Made by a program: the position numbers and the translations under genes
The notes under the pieces: generated by a model
What the model saw: only the letters and a program-made list of their open reading frames with translations
Database searches by the model: none
Told to the model about the DNA's origin: nothing
Shown: one piece after another, positions 12,639-25,210 of the stretch
How positions within the stretch are numbered: position 1 is the first letter of the stretch
Layout: each line of letters begins with the position of its first letter
Origin: Effrenium voratum
Lineage: Eukaryota; Sar; Dinophyceae; Suessiales; Symbiodiniaceae
Assembly (NCBI GenBank): GCA_963377175.1
Contig: CAUJNA010000513.1
Coordinates: 1,040,338 to 1,104,337, forward strand
Reading direction: 5' to 3'
Length of the DNA: 64,000 bases

Positions 12639-14660
12639 GTATGTCGGGACAGGTCTCTGGTGTTGACCAATATGGGTCCACTTTTGGTCGTTTACATTTA
12701 CACCGGAAGGAGACATTTGTCCTTTGACTTCGCTTAAGGGGCATTGAATGTGAACCACCGATCTTTTGGTGTTTCCGTAAGCCGATGTTGAAGCGTTTGA
12801 CCAACGTGGCTCATCTCTCTTGCAAATTGACAAAAGCTTCCAACAGACCAGCACAAAGCTGCGCTTCCACCTTATGGGGAGGCGTCTTGGACCTGAGGCA
12901 AATTGCCGCGCCTAGACTGATGCGACCAAGACCCATTTGACAATCTGGATTGGATTCCTGTGGTTTGCCTCAGGCATCTACCCGTAGCTCGGTTCTTCCG
13001 ATCTCATCTCTGCCCTTCTCAAGACACTGGGGGAGGGGGGGGGCGTGTTTGGGAAAAAATACCGTACTAGCTCTACCCGCATGATATTGAAGAAGACCCA
13101 ATTGTAGAATACTAAGTTTCGAAAACCATACCCCATGCAAAGCAGCTCTAACTCTGGTGTGGGAAGGGAACACTGCCGGGGGCCCAATTGACTGACCGGG
13201 GTTTAATGAGTTTCCCTGCTCCAAATTTCAGGGCACCCATGTTTTCTGCAAAGACAAATGGGACAGCCCAAGTTTTCCTATCTCGCCCAACTCTTTTTGG
13301 TTTCTGTTGTTTTGATGTGTTTTTTTGTTTTCCCCCGAAGAGAATCTATCACTGGACAGATTTCCGCATCTTTTCCAGGGGACTTCTCGGCAAATGGCCT
13401 GGCCGTGGCCGGAAATGCAAATCTCTCGCCGTCCCCGCCACAGCTTCAAGTTTGCGGAGTTCGCGGAGCCGGAGCCGGAGGCGCAGGCGGAGGCCCGGTG
13501 CCGGTACCCGAAAAGATGACACCCAAAAACGGCACAAACATTTAGCCCCCATGGAGAAAACGGCTGCGCCTAGGGCCCAGATTACAAGACTGTTGCGCCT
13601 GCGATATTTGGTTTGATTTGGTTTTGAAGTAGCCCACAATAAGCCAATATGAGGGGCTCAATGGGACTTCGGGATTCCTGGCAGTTTCTCCGATGATCTG
13701 CGCCATGCGATGTTTGGACCCCCTCAAGAAAACCACGTGGTTTTACTTGCTATTTTCCTCTGAGCCAACCGCAAGGGGGGTCCGCCACCAGCACCGCAGA
13801 TTCTGATGTGGGGATTTGTCGTTGGCTTGGGCGGAGGTTGGGGTTGGAGTGTTCCTGGAGTTGTTGTTTCTAGGTACATGGGTGTTTTTTGATATTTTTC
13901 CTTAAACGGGTACCTTCTCAGGTTGGTCAGCGGGGAAGTTCAAGAAGGCTTGAGTCGCCATTTCGGGGGAGGTCTCATCTGCAACGCCCACATCATTGGT
14001 TTTCCCTTGGCTTGAAACCGAGGAACCCATGGGCTTCGATTATCAGCTGGGAAAAACCGTACAGAACCCTGGGAACTGAGGTCGAATCTGGCTGCTGAAA
14101 GACTACTCCTTAATCCTTGCTTTGGGCCATGACAAGATTTGGTCGCCTTTATTCCCTTTTGAAATCTACCCATCAAAAAGCAGCTGCCAGGTTAGTTTTT
14201 CGCGCAGGAATCTACAGGTTTCGCTCCGTGGGCCCTTGCGCAGGTGGTAGAGCTGGACTAGGCTGGGGCAGTCCCGAATGGGAGTGCGCCAAAAGGGGAG
14301 GGGTTTTGGCATGTTTTCAGGTTTTTACGGAATCGAGTCTTCACATCAGATCTTATCAGATCAATTCCCACGGGTCCATTCGGAATTGAAGAGTGTCCAA
14401 TGGTTTCCTTTGACACTTTGATTCCCTTTGGCTGTGTCGAAAAGTCCCTCTCGGTTGGTTTTCTGCTGGGTTTTTTGCTTCCCTTCAAACGCCATCTAAA
14501 AGGGGCCCTAGTTTTTGGAGCCCGATGTGTTGTGGTGAAGACAACACCGTGCCCCAAAACTCGGCATCCTGAACTCCGGTGAAGGACACCGCAAGAATCA
14601 ACCTGAGCTCATTGGCCTACAGGTGGGACGTCTTCATTTCAGCTAATTATGTGAAACCTT
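12639..14660. other. Intron/intergenic-type sequence
   Basis: No complete gene. A small exon-like patch at 13,444-13,515 is listed separately. Otherwise only pyrimidine tracts and G runs are visible. Confidence 0.45.
13444..13515 (+). CDS. Possible small exon, Ala/Glu/Pro-rich
   Basis: After the acceptor-like CGCCACAG, a frame with very high GC3 includes KFAEFAEPEPEAQAEARCRY. The low-complexity composition means it could equally be a short GC-rich repeat. No donor is clear. Confidence 0.25.
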
Positions 14661-14750
14661 GACTTCTCAGGGAATGCGGGAATGAACCGAGGGATTCCCT
14701 TACCACCAGTTGGATGGTTTATAGAGGTCTCTCATTCCCTGCCCATGGCA
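14661..14750 (-). repeat. Dispersed short repeat, same family as 22,720-22,811
   Basis: Read against the reverse complement of 22,720-22,811, this stretch keeps the core phrases GGGAATGAACC, AGGGATTC and ACCACCAGTTGGATGGTTTA in the same order and spacing over about 80 bases. Two copies in opposite orientation 8 kb apart indicate a transposed family. In the other copy GGTTTGAATCC resembles a tRNA B box, so a tRNA-derived SINE is possible. Confidence 0.6.
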
Positions 14751-17700
14751 CCAGGTTGATTGAAGCCGAATTACAATCATGGACCTATGCAATGGACGTA
14801 TTCTTTGTCCATCCAGAAGTCTGGAAGGTGTCTGTCGAGCATTCCAGCGGGGCAAGCAGCATCTCCCCAAAGCTCAGGGACCTTTGTCGGTGGGACGCCA
14901 CCTTAGAATGACACGCTGGTAGCCACGGTCACCTTTTCAACGGATCCAGGCAAGCCGCTTTGGCAAATACAATTGGATAGCATGAGTGAAATTTCAGGAA
15001 AGGATCATGGGAGCAAACGACAGTGCTAATTGTAGTCTATTGGTTCAGGGATCCCACAAAAACCAGGGCACAACAAATTTGCCTATTGCCCCCTTTGGGG
15101 ATCACAATTATATGGTTTGTGCGTGTCATGAAGGCAGTGTTATAATCACGAGGGTTGGAAACCACCCCCAAGCCGTTCCAGGATGGTACGAATCTTGTGG
15201 GGCATTTCAGCTGCTCCGGGTATAAGCCATTTTTGAACGGTAGCCAGGTTGGTAAGGGCTTGTATGCTTGTTGGTTTTTGAGGGATGGTGAGGTCCATTC
15301 AAGAATGGCTTTTGAGTGCCCACCAACAAGAAGCTCCCCTTCAAGCGAGAACATAACGCGCGTCCTTGGGAGGGCCTGACATGTCGTATGGGGTGAAAAG
15401 GCATTTCCTCACAACCTCCAACCCCAACAAGAAGCAAAGCAACTTGAAAAATATGGGGGAAAACCTCACCATTTAAGTTCAGAGCTCCACGTGTCCGATC
15501 GAATTGCTGCAGATTCCTGGTACAGCCCATGGCTCAAAAGCGTCGCCCGGAACGTCGGACGAGCAGATCGCACCAGTTGTCACGCATGTTTCTTTGTGTA
15601 GCCTCACTTTGGAACCGTCAGAACCCAAAAACGGTTTGCCCGTCGGTGGCGTGCTCCAGCTTTTTGCGGCGAGAGATTGCGGCACGCGCACTTGTTGAAT
15701 CAGACCAGCCAACCGCAGCTTCCCTAAACACGCAGCTGGGCAAAGGTCTACAAGCCATCAAACCAAAGTCGCGAAGCGAATGGGTCAGCCAAGTGCCACC
15801 CGCGGGTTTGAACTGCGGCCATGTTGCGGCTGGCTGCGCGGATCGGGAGGTCGGGGCTCCAAAGCCATGGGAGAGGGATGGCTGGCTTGGGGTGTCCAGC
15901 GAACAGAAACTTCCGCGTGCACCGCCCAGATTCAATTCATCTAGGGTTGATTTTTGTGTGTTTTCCTCTACCTGGGTTTTGCAATCTGCGCTTGGGTCTT
16001 GCACGCTTGGTCCTTTGGCTTGATGCTGTGTTTGTTGTATGTTGGTCCTTTACTTTTTGGCGCCTCTTCCCAGCTCTTTGTGTCCGGCCTTTGTGTTCAG
16101 ATCTTTATGCTGATCCTTGTCTTAGGATTTTGGGTGTTTGTGGAGGCAGTATCTTATACCCCGAGTCATTGTTTGATCTGACCGAAATGCCGATACCTGA
16201 AAATGCCGTCGATTCATTGTCAGGGAAATGTACCGCGGAGGAAAGCTCTCGCAACGGTTGAAAGGAAACACGGCCGGTTCCCTTTCGCAACTGCCCAAAG
16301 CGTTTCACCTCTCGGACACGCAGCCAATTCGGCCTCTGTCCACTTCCCTTCCGGGAGTGAACGCAGTTGTTCAAAACCAAGCACTTTGTTCGAAGCAACA
16401 TAGAAGCTCATGGTTGGTGCCAGCATGTGTTTTAGAGGTGGTTGAAAACAAAGTCACTTTGTTCATCTTGGAAGGTGGATATTGAACCAGGCCTCCCCTG
16501 TGGAATCGGCAAGGCCCCAAACCAAGGGGTCACTACCCAAGCCTGTTGCTGCTTCTGAAGCCTGTTGCTGCTTCTAGACACTGCTTGAAGGATGGGTTGT
16601 GCACTCCTTCCAGACAAACCTGTCTGACGTCAATCCGCACAAACGTCGGCACGAATGCTGTAGAACGTGGCTATCGTTTTTTAAGACGTGCTTTTCTTAG
16701 TCATTTCTTTTGCGAGCTTGGCCACTGCACTCAGCTGTCCAGCTCACGTGAACAGGTTTTCCCAGCCACGATCAGGGGCAAACTAAGTTGTTTTTGAGTG
16801 TGGTGTTCCTCTTAAACCACTTTTCAGAGGGTCATTATGCTTTCTGTCTTGCTCACATGGACTGGCACTCAAAGGTGATGAGTTCAAAGCCACAAGGGGA
16901 AATATGAGGAGTCTTGCTTGGAATCGGTCAACATGAACGAGCCCTGTTTAGGTGGAGTTGGAGCCTCCATTTGTGTTGCTCGTTCCCTAGGATAGATTCT
17001 GTTGAAAACCGAGAGGGGTTCGCACAACATGCAAACCCACCCATGTTGGGAGACCACGTCAATTTTTGAGACCGCATTTGCCCGAGTCTTCCGGCATGGG
17101 ACAAACTGTCAGCGCCCAGGCTTCTCTTCAAAGGGAAGCCAAAAGGAAAACCCGTCCCCGGATCCCCACTCATTGTTGGGGTCCCCCGCGTTGATCTTTT
17201 GACCCAGAAAAAAAAAACTCCCTTGGTAGAAGAAGCTGCAGGTGTGGGCTGTTCAAAGGCAAGCAAGATCCTGACATGAAGCGGAAAAGTACCGCTTGAC
17301 TCCTGTGTGACTTTTCCGATCGGAGCCCGAAAGCTTCAGGCACCTAATGCCGCCGCCAGCCATGGACGGGGAAGTGGGAGGGGCGGCGAGGTGGAAGGGA
17401 GCTGTTCTGCTACCGCACGAACAAATCCGGTGCTGCACTCAACCCCCTGGGCTTGCTGAACCCATGAAAAAGTGGTGTTTTTAAGGGGTTCCTCGTTTGG
17501 TGTACTTTCGTTTGCCCAGCACCTTCCATTGAGTTTGCTTTGAGCACTGGACACAGGCTGCTACTTCCCCTTCCGCGGTTCATACATTCAGCCTTTGGAC
17601 AAGAGGAGTTGCGGCGGGCCAATTTGTTTTGGGCTCGTGTTGGCTGGTTTCTGTCTAGTCGTCACCAGGACTAGTCGGGAAGTGCAGCCCAAACTGCCAA

Positions 17701-20700
17701 AGGCGTTGTGGGCGCTGAGTCTCATGAATGCAGAAGGCGGCAGCGGCAAGATATGAAACATCAGAAAACATGTGTGAACGATGCGTTTCCAGATGCATGC
17801 ATTTGAGCCCATGGGGTCAAACTATCGATGGCGAAAGGTCAAGGACCAATGCTCAAGTTTGCAAATTCATGGCAACAACGAATACCTGGAGCAAGCTAGA
17901 CTTGACCGGATGCACTTCGGCGACTGAGTTTCCAAGTGCATCTGAGCCACTTTGCGTTTTCGGTGGGTGAAGACTTTGGGCGATCTGTGACTACGTTTCA
18001 GTCCCTTGATGGTTCAATGCACAAGACAGGCGGTGCCTGTGATACTGTTTGACAGAGGTTGAGTTGGTGACTGGGCTGTCAGAATGGATGGATGAAGACA
18101 CGTTTACCTGTTGAATTGCCACGCACGCGGCACGCTCTCTTTTTTCGGGGCTAAAGCGAGCTTGCGCATGAAGGTCTTATGGATTTCTCAACTCTGGTTA
18201 GTGAATTGCAGCAATGAGCGCAGTCTTTCAGGGTTCCCTGTATTTGTGTGCGTTTCACTGTGTGTGTCACAAAATAAAGGGACCCGCCGAAGGATCCAAG
18301 CAGAGAGCAAGGCAAAAGCCAAGACAACAGAAGCAAGACAATTAAATAACGTTGAGAGGGAAATATCCAAAGAAACAACACAGAAGCAGCCACGGAAACA
18401 CCTTTGCATGTGCGTGTGTGTGTGTGTGTGTGCTGTTTGCAAAAAATCCCACAGGTAGAACACAGCAGTTTTTCAGGCTGACTTTTGCCTGGTGAGCTCG
18501 GATTCGCAGGAACCAGCCCTGGCAGGGCCTGGATGCCAACAGCAACAGCCGTGCACTCAAAGCGAAGGGTTTGGTGTTGCTGAGTTTCCTGAGTTTTTGG
18601 CAGGGGTGCCCCCAGGCTGGTTTTTGACATGATATTTTGGGGCCTACGGTCAGTTTCCTTCTGGGGTCATGGCTTCAATTGGAAATGAATTGGGAACCCT
18701 GTATGAGGTCTTGTCAAAAAGTATGTAAGATGAGCTGAATTTGAAACAGACTCTGAAAATACTTTGTTTAGTGCTACCGGTTGGGAGGCTAAGCATGAGC
18801 GAATCCTGAAGGTCCTCTACTGGGGGTCCTCATGTGATGGTTCGCCTTTCGCTTTGCCGGGTTTCCCCCCACCCCCACCACTGTTCACGCACAACCCCTT
18901 GGGAAGCAAGGGAGACCCAAGCCAAATCCTAAATAGGTGTCCTCTGCTGTTTGTACCGGAGAAGCTACATCTAGCCCACACCTTCCACAATGCCGGTTCC
19001 CAATTGTACCGGACAAGCTAGACATCTAACCAGCCCCACACATTCGACAGCCCAGCTGATTTCCCCTCGTGGGTTAAGAACGTTTGTCACCTTCGACAGG
19101 TTCCCAGTTCATTTGTCACCTATTTTGGACAATGTCTTTGGAGATAAATTTTCCTTGTGGCTTAAAAAACGTTTTTTGGAAGGACCAACGGGGGGCCTGA
19201 GTGTCGAGATCAATCGCTCAGGCGCATCACCTCAGTGCTGGAGCTGGGGGCACAAAGGCGGGGGTTTGGGGTAGGTGCACCACCCATTTTAGTGGGGGTA
19301 CGTGCTTTTGACCCATGGCCAAATGACTTGAGCCAATCTGGAGTCATCGTTTTGGGCTTAGCAAATGAAACTTTTGCGGCTTGTTGGGGTCACGGTGAGG
19401 TGTTTGCCCTCATACTCCCTGGGACTTGACATGGGCCAAAACAACCCGCATGCGTAGGGGAATCTCCTTTTGGGGGATCTTTTGTGGGGTTCTATATTAA
19501 TTTGCAGGGACCTTTTTGTTGTCCAACCGTAGCTGTTGGGGATCTGGGCTGGAGTTTAGCTCCCATTTCTTGGCCTGATGGAGTTATTTGTCTGGGGTGT
19601 GTCCGCTGTGATGACTTATTTTTTGTTTAAGAGTCCCACAACCGCATTCTAAAAGCTCGGGCCCTTGTAGAAAGACCTTGGGTGGCAAAATCATGGGCCC
19701 AGACAGTCTGACTCAGCCCTTCATATCCGGGCTGGGAAGCCCTTTGCAACTCCAGTAAGCCTTGGGGCTTAATGCGCCCCTATGTCCGGCCTTCTACCAG
19801 CAACATCGGGCCCGGCGACAGTGTCTGGCGCTTCTGTGGGTTTGTGGCGGGGCTTGTCTTTCACTTTGAGGTTACGTTTTCTTGGGTTGATTTAAAGGAA
19901 AACCAAATGGAAAACGGCCACATGCTGAAGGGTGTTTCGCCCTGCCACCCAACCATCCACACACACAAGCACGCACACAATCAATGAACAACAAGCCAGA
20001 AGCGCGAGACATGCTCGTTCAAACATGAACACTTCAAATATGGTTCATGGGTCAGTCTATCGAAAAGTGGGATACAAAAGTCCATGCCATTCTCAGTGAG
20101 CCAGGGTGAAAAGGAAGTTTCCCATAGAGGACGTGGGAAAATTAGGGCTCATAGCTGCTTTTGTGCAGTTCAGTGAGTTCCCCAAGCCCCCCCCCCCCCC
20201 ACGTGAACGAGAACTGGACATGTTGATCAAGCCCATGCCACTTTCGTATACCGTCGGTTCACAGCAAATGGCAATCTAAAACCCATGGACTACGACCAGT
20301 CAAAACAACCGCCCCTTGCTCGCTGCAACCAGAGGGCGCGGTTCACCCGACAAACGCACGAGTTGCACGGGCTCGGGGTTTTGAATGGAGTATCTACCTC
20401 TGCTTTGTGCCCTAAAGATGTTGTGTTCAGCTCGATCTTCGGGCATTGCCATGGTTCTGAGAAATTTGATACAACGGTAATCATGTGATTTAAGAGGTGC
20501 CAGTGTTGGGGCCTTCAAACGGTAGCACCAAAGGGGCACTTCCTGCCATTTTCTTCCGGCTCTTCCAAGGATAAAGCCATTTCACCATTGTGATGGGCCC
20601 TGTTGGGTTGAACAAAGGTAGGCATAATTTGACAATTCCGATTTGCCTTCTTTGTGCTATTTGAAGTTTGGCACAAAGAAATATTGGGAGTTATTTTGAG

Positions 20701-21340
20701 TTGTGTTTTGTTCATTGAATGTATGTATTGATTTACCGTTCTATGAACCAAGTTGTGTTGTTCTTGTAGGTTGTTAACTCAGGTTCTATTCCCTGGATGA
20801 CGTGAATAGAATTGACCCCGAAGTTTGGTACTTGGTTCGTCAGGAACCCCAGCAAAGTGAGGTACCCTCCCGTACGTTCACATGGAACCTGACTGGGTCC
20901 TGGAAGACAATGTTCCTTTTAAAGGACCATTGGAGACTATTTCTCTGGCAACGGGGGTAGGCGCTTCCATGAATCGCAAAAGGAATCAACAGGGTTCCCA
21001 GTGCCCATCAACAGCACCAGGGCAAGCTCGTGGTTGCGTCTATCCATGTGGCCATGTTTCCATGTTTCGGACGGCATGTGTCAAAGCGACGCCCCTGCAA
21101 GCAACAAACAAATTCAAACTGCGCCTCCGGCGCGGTCATGTCGAAAACTGTGCTCGGAGAGAATGTGTCATAACTTGTCATAACCTATGCCTCCATTCTT
21201 GGGGGCGGATGAACACCCATGTACCACCTATTTTGATGTTCACCAGGGGTACAGGGTTTTGAACCACAGCCATGTTATGCATGTGGCCAACCCCCCTCCA
21301 ACAAGAAGCAAAAAGAACTGGGGGAAGCCATCGCTTGCTC
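14751..21340. other. Mostly non-coding; GT microsatellite
   Basis: No supported gene. A plus-strand open frame at 15,529-16,023 (164 codons) and an overlapping second frame are both moderately protein-like, so neither is called. A GT microsatellite is at 18,409-18,433, and a run of 14 C is near 20,187-20,200. A spliced-leader-like decamer lies at 19,327-19,336 on the minus strand. Confidence 0.45.
19327..19336 (-). other. Partial spliced-leader match (10 nt)
   Basis: On the minus strand TTGGCTCAAG matches the last 10 bases of the conserved dinoflagellate spliced leader, with CCA two bases upstream as in the leader. Alone it would be weak, but it belongs to a set of such matches in this window. 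It may be a decayed relic of a reverse-transcribed, reinserted mRNA. Confidence 0.25.
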
Positions 21341-21538
21341 ATGGCTCTCCCGATCCCGATCCCGGACGCTGCGGCCAGGGCCTTGGCGGCGTCCCGCCAA
21401 CATCTGGGCGCCGCGGCCCTGCAGGCGGCAGAGGCACTGGAGGCGCGGTCGTCAGGGGTCAGCGGGGCGGTTTTGGAGTCAGCGGGCGGGTCAATGCGAA
21501 ACGGACCCCGGCGGTACCCAAAACGGATCCCTGAATGA
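21341..21538 (+). CDS. Candidate exon, Ala-rich, unknown protein
   Basis: From ATG 21,341 the frame reads MALPIPIPDAAARALAASRQ, continues through an Ala-rich helix (HLGAAALQAAEALEARSSG) and stops at TGA 21,538 after 65 codons. Third positions are nearly all G or C, in strong contrast to the surrounding sequence. It could be a single-exon fragment or a first exon with a donor hidden inside. A second plus frame is also open, so the frame is not settled. No family recognised. Confidence 0.38.
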   Translation: MALPIPIPDAAARALAASRQHLGAAALQAAEALEARSSGVSGAVLESAGGSMRNGPRRYPKRIPE

Positions 21539-22719
21539 AGCCAAGGACGACAAAAAACCTGCGGTCTGGTCGTTTTTCAGTTTGAGCCATACCCACATAC
21601 AATACCTTGATCCTCCTTTGCCGCTTGCGGTGCCTGTTTTTTGCTGGCGGCCGTTTCTTGTTTGTCATTTTCTAGGGGCAATCCTTGAAACTCTGCGTTT
21701 ATGCCCGACCAATCGGCAACTTCTCCGACCAAAACGCGACTTTTGCCAACCAGTTGTTTGCACATGTTGGAGTGGGACGACTTGGCTGAACACATGCACA
21801 CCCGGATGCAGGTATGCAGTCTTCCTTATGTTTCGTTTGATATTTTAAGGTTGACGAAACAAGAGACAGAGTCTTCACGTTTGTTGGAGGCACCCTGGGT
21901 AGGCCAAGCTTTGGAGCTGATTGCTGCTGTTCCGTTTGCCTGAATACGCGCGCCAAGGGAACCCTTGTGGTTGGCCTACGATGGGATCCAAACAAACACA
22001 TGAGAAGCACCTCCCGAACCCGGAAAAGCCAGGAATCGAATCAACGGATTCATAAGGATGGAACCCACTGAGTCACCAAGTTTCACGAAAGCCATGGTTG
22101 AAACTAGAAATGTCTTATGTCCGCTTGGGGCATCTCAGCGCCGTATGTTTGAGTGCTGTGGGAGCAGTTGCCTCAGATGAAAAAAAAAAGCAGGATCAGA
22201 GTGTCTATTGTCTGGGAAGCCAAAGACACATCACTTATGAATCACTTTCCCCAGTGCGTGCACGTTTTACCTTGTGGGAGGTGGCAGTCAAACATGTCAG
22301 GCTTTTTTGGCCTCCGTTTCACTTGGCAACCCTCGTTTTGGTTGGCCACCCAGATTTCCAGGCGCAAATCACATGGTTCCCAAGGTCAGGCAACTAGTAT
22401 GGGTAAATGATAAGTAAAAGATATTCCTAGAATCATTCACCTAGCATAGGGTACCCAAAAAAGTGCAAGCCAACTAGCATTGGGGCGTATTCCTCATCAC
22501 CCAACTTGGCTCTGGGTTGTACCCCCATGGCTTTGGGCCAGCGTGCCAGGCAGCGCAGGAGGTCTTTGGCATTTGGATCCTGAACCGCCAGAAGAGGCGA
22601 CTGCGCGCATTCCTTCGACTCGACGCCGGGCTCCGGGCTTCGCAAAGCGAAGATTTCGCTTTTTCAAAGCGATGCAACTCTTTGAGCGGCCTTTGAGTTT
22701 CTGAGCGGCAGTTGTCTTG

Positions 22720-22811
22720 GTGCTCAGTAGGACATGATGGAATGACCGCTATAAACCATCCAACTGGTGGTTTGAATCCCTGGGTTCATTCCCAGATTCC
22801 CTACTGAGCAC
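22720..22811 (+). repeat. Palindromic short element with 12-bp terminal inverted repeats
   Basis: The element starts GTGCTCAGTAGG and ends CCTACTGAGCAC, an exact 12-bp terminal inverted repeat around a 68-bp core. The core contains GGTTTGAATCC, similar to a tRNA B box, and the left end resembles an A box. A diverged second copy sits inverted at 14,661-14,750. A MITE, introner-like element or tRNA-derived SINE are all possible. Confidence 0.6.
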
Positions 22812-22900
22812 TTTTTCGCCTTAGAGGATCTGGAAAAGACAAAGTCAACCAGAGAGGTGCTCTGTACTTTCACTATCTTTCACAGGGGTCCCCCCGAAAT

Positions 22901-23010
22901 AGTTACCCTCTTTCCAACAATCATGGAAGTGCACAAAGGGGTTCCCCAAAAGGAAAATAGTCTTCCAAAGCTCTCCTGTCAACTTCCATGATTGTTGGAG
23001 GGAGGATAAG

Positions 23011-23011
<1 letters not shown>
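22901..23011. repeat. Palindromic MITE/introner-like element, 30-bp arms
   Basis: The left arm (22,901-22,930) and right arm (22,982-23,011) are reverse complements at 25 of 30 positions by eye. The inner 17 bp (CCAACAATCATGGAAGT) match exactly. They enclose about 51 bp, and the right arm abuts a TA microsatellite. This is the size and shape of a small non-autonomous DNA element; such elements have been proposed as intron sources in dinoflagellates. Confidence 0.6.
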
Positions 23012-23041
<30 letters not shown>

Positions 23042-23042
23042 G
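23011..23042. repeat. (TA)n microsatellite
   Basis: About 32 bases of almost pure TA with one ACA interruption, directly adjoining the palindromic element on its right side. Confidence 0.9.
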
Positions 23043-24706
23043 TTAGACTACACAAGGGGCCTCAAAACATGGGGCCGCGCAACCTGAAAAGGCCGAGCAG
23101 TCTATTTCACCTGCCCTCGGGCAAGTGAGATGCATGGCAGACTGTTTTGGGCCAGTTGCGGTCCAAGAGAAACTGCTTCAAGTGACAAAGTCAAATCTGG
23201 TGGGTGTTTTCCCTGGCGCGACTGGAGTTCAGATCCCAGGGCCGGCCGACGGCTTCCTGCCCCTGACTTGCCCCCACTTGCGTTCTTTAGATTGCCGTGT
23301 TCCCTAGAAAAAAACCTGACCTGCCCCTACTTGCACTCCTTGACAAAGGCCTTATTCGGGGAAAACTTGGGGGAGGGGGGTGACGGGGGCAGAGGTGGCT
23401 TAGAATGAACTGTTCCTCGCGCGGTTGCTTTTGCCCAAAATGGTGTGGCTCAAAATTACAGAGCTAGGGTTGCGCAGGTTTTCGTCTTGTGTTCCATGCC
23501 AAAATGCCACACCCAACATGGTTTAGCCGTCTTTGAGAAATTCCTCCAGAAATTTCCGTGGACCTTTAAGAGTGTGGTGTTTGTGAAGCATTTGCAGGTA
23601 ATAGCAACCTCACAGGCCCATGTGGAGGTCATGCCATAGGGACCTTTCTCTTGGCGAAGTGGTCCAATTCACCCAATATGGACGAGGTTTGATCCAACGG
23701 ACCACCTGCCATGAGGAAAACAGGGCCATGTTGCTGAAGTCAACTCCGGGATTGGAGTCGTTTTTCGACGATGGGAGGGATTAGGAGACAAGCACCGTTT
23801 GATAAATTTGCTGGTACTTCAATCCGTTCAAGATAAACAAGGGAAGCTTCCTTTGAGTCAAGCCAGCTCACAAAGCTGAGTCAACCCAGAGGCCGAGTCA
23901 AGCCAGTAGATCCCAATTTTCGATATCCTTCGATAGGATCTTCCGCGGCACCCACGGGAACCTGAACCCCTCCTTGTGGCGCTGGGAGCCACAGACTGGA
24001 GGATTAGAGGCGAGCGAGCAAGAGGGTTTCAGCTATGTTTGGGTTCACCCTCGTCTTTTTGAAGGTCGGACCCCCCAAAATGGCAGTTGTCTGGTTCCCC
24101 CGAAAAGAGACGAAGGATTTGGGTTCACTTGAAAGTCCATCTCTTTTTGCTTATGTCAGGTTTGGAATTGTTTGTGCAGATTGCCAGAGTTGCCAGAAAG
24201 CTTATCTTTTTAACTTTTGGCCTCTGAAGCTACAGCCAGGTTTCAAAGCCGGACCAACGCTGTGACCAACGGCTTGGCGGTTCCACCTTTTTGCTGCTGC
24301 CGCGGACACCAAAACCACGGAAAACGCTAGGATTGAGTTCGTCCCTATCGGCTTAATGCAGGGGCAGGCACCATATGCACAACAACTCTCCCCCCCTTCC
24401 CCACCCTATCCCTTAATGCCACCGAGGGGTTGAGTCCTGTTGGGTGTAAACCATTGAATCCTTTTGGGCTTAAGCAAAATCCAAGTTCTTGGCTGAAGCC
24501 ACGCAAGTGAGCGCACAAGTTTCTGCTTTTGGACCCTTTCCTCGGCGGTTCCCTGTTTGGTTCCTTAGGTGTTTTGGTTGTTTTTGGGTTGGGGTGTCCG
24601 TTTGACCCGCGAACAGTTATTCACTGTTAGAGCCCAGTTTCCGGAGGAGATGGAGTTCTGGGGCTTTGCGGTTGTGAGTTCCACTCTGCGGTTCTTTTGC
24701 TCGTAG

Positions 24707-24800
24707 CGAGAGAGCCGAGGCTGGTACCACCGGCACGGATATTGGGCCACCCGCCGCAAGATGATCGACTTTGGGACCAAGAGGCCGGCGCACACCGAAC
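24707..24800 (+). CDS. Candidate internal exon, basic/aromatic
   Basis: A clear acceptor (GGTTCTTTTGCTCGTAG) is followed by a frame reading RESRGWYHRHGYWATRRKMI then DFGTKRPAHTEH. It has G/C-biased third positions, and a stop codon (the TAG of the acceptor itself) closes the frame directly upstream, as expected for an exon edge. The right edge is not clear. No family recognised, although the basic/aromatic composition is not typical of chance ORFs here. Confidence 0.35.
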
Positions 24801-25130
24801 ACCAAACACCTGATTTTGGACTCGCACCCAAACTTGCTAAGCCAACTTTCGGTTGGGGCTTTCCAAAACTGTATCAACCACAGGAAAAGAAGCCTGAACA
24901 AAAAGCTACGAAGCCTATTGTTGGTGAACCCCCATGTTTGAGGAACCAAAAGGAAAGAGTTCAGTTCCTGGCCACCTTAAAACTGGAGGCTTTCGCAAAA
25001 CGACTTGGAGCATTCTTTCCTCTACCCACCAGGTCACAGAGGCGGGTCGGGCCAATTTCCTTTAAGGTCGCGAACGTCAGGTTCGTTTGGGAGGATTTTC
25101 CCGTGGACCAGGATCCATCGCTACCACCAG

Positions 25131-25210
25131 GTGGAGGGCTTCGGCAAGCGCAACGGCCGAGCCTCGGCTCCAGTTCGCGCTTCCGCGCGAACGTTTTCTG
25201 TCCGAATCGG
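25131..25210 (+). CDS. Possible exon
   Basis: After CTACCACCAG the frame reads VEGFGKRNGRASAPVRASAR then TFSVRIG with high GC3. The Ala/Arg-rich composition could be low-complexity chance. No family is recognised and no donor is clear. Confidence 0.22.

Noticed and set aside
15529..16023. 164-codon plus-strand ORF
   Set aside because: Two overlapping frames are equally protein-like and no splice signals or domain decide between them.
22720..22811. Functional tRNA gene
   Set aside because: A B-box-like GGTTTGAATCC is present, but the T arm does not pair properly and no complete cloverleaf can be drawn.
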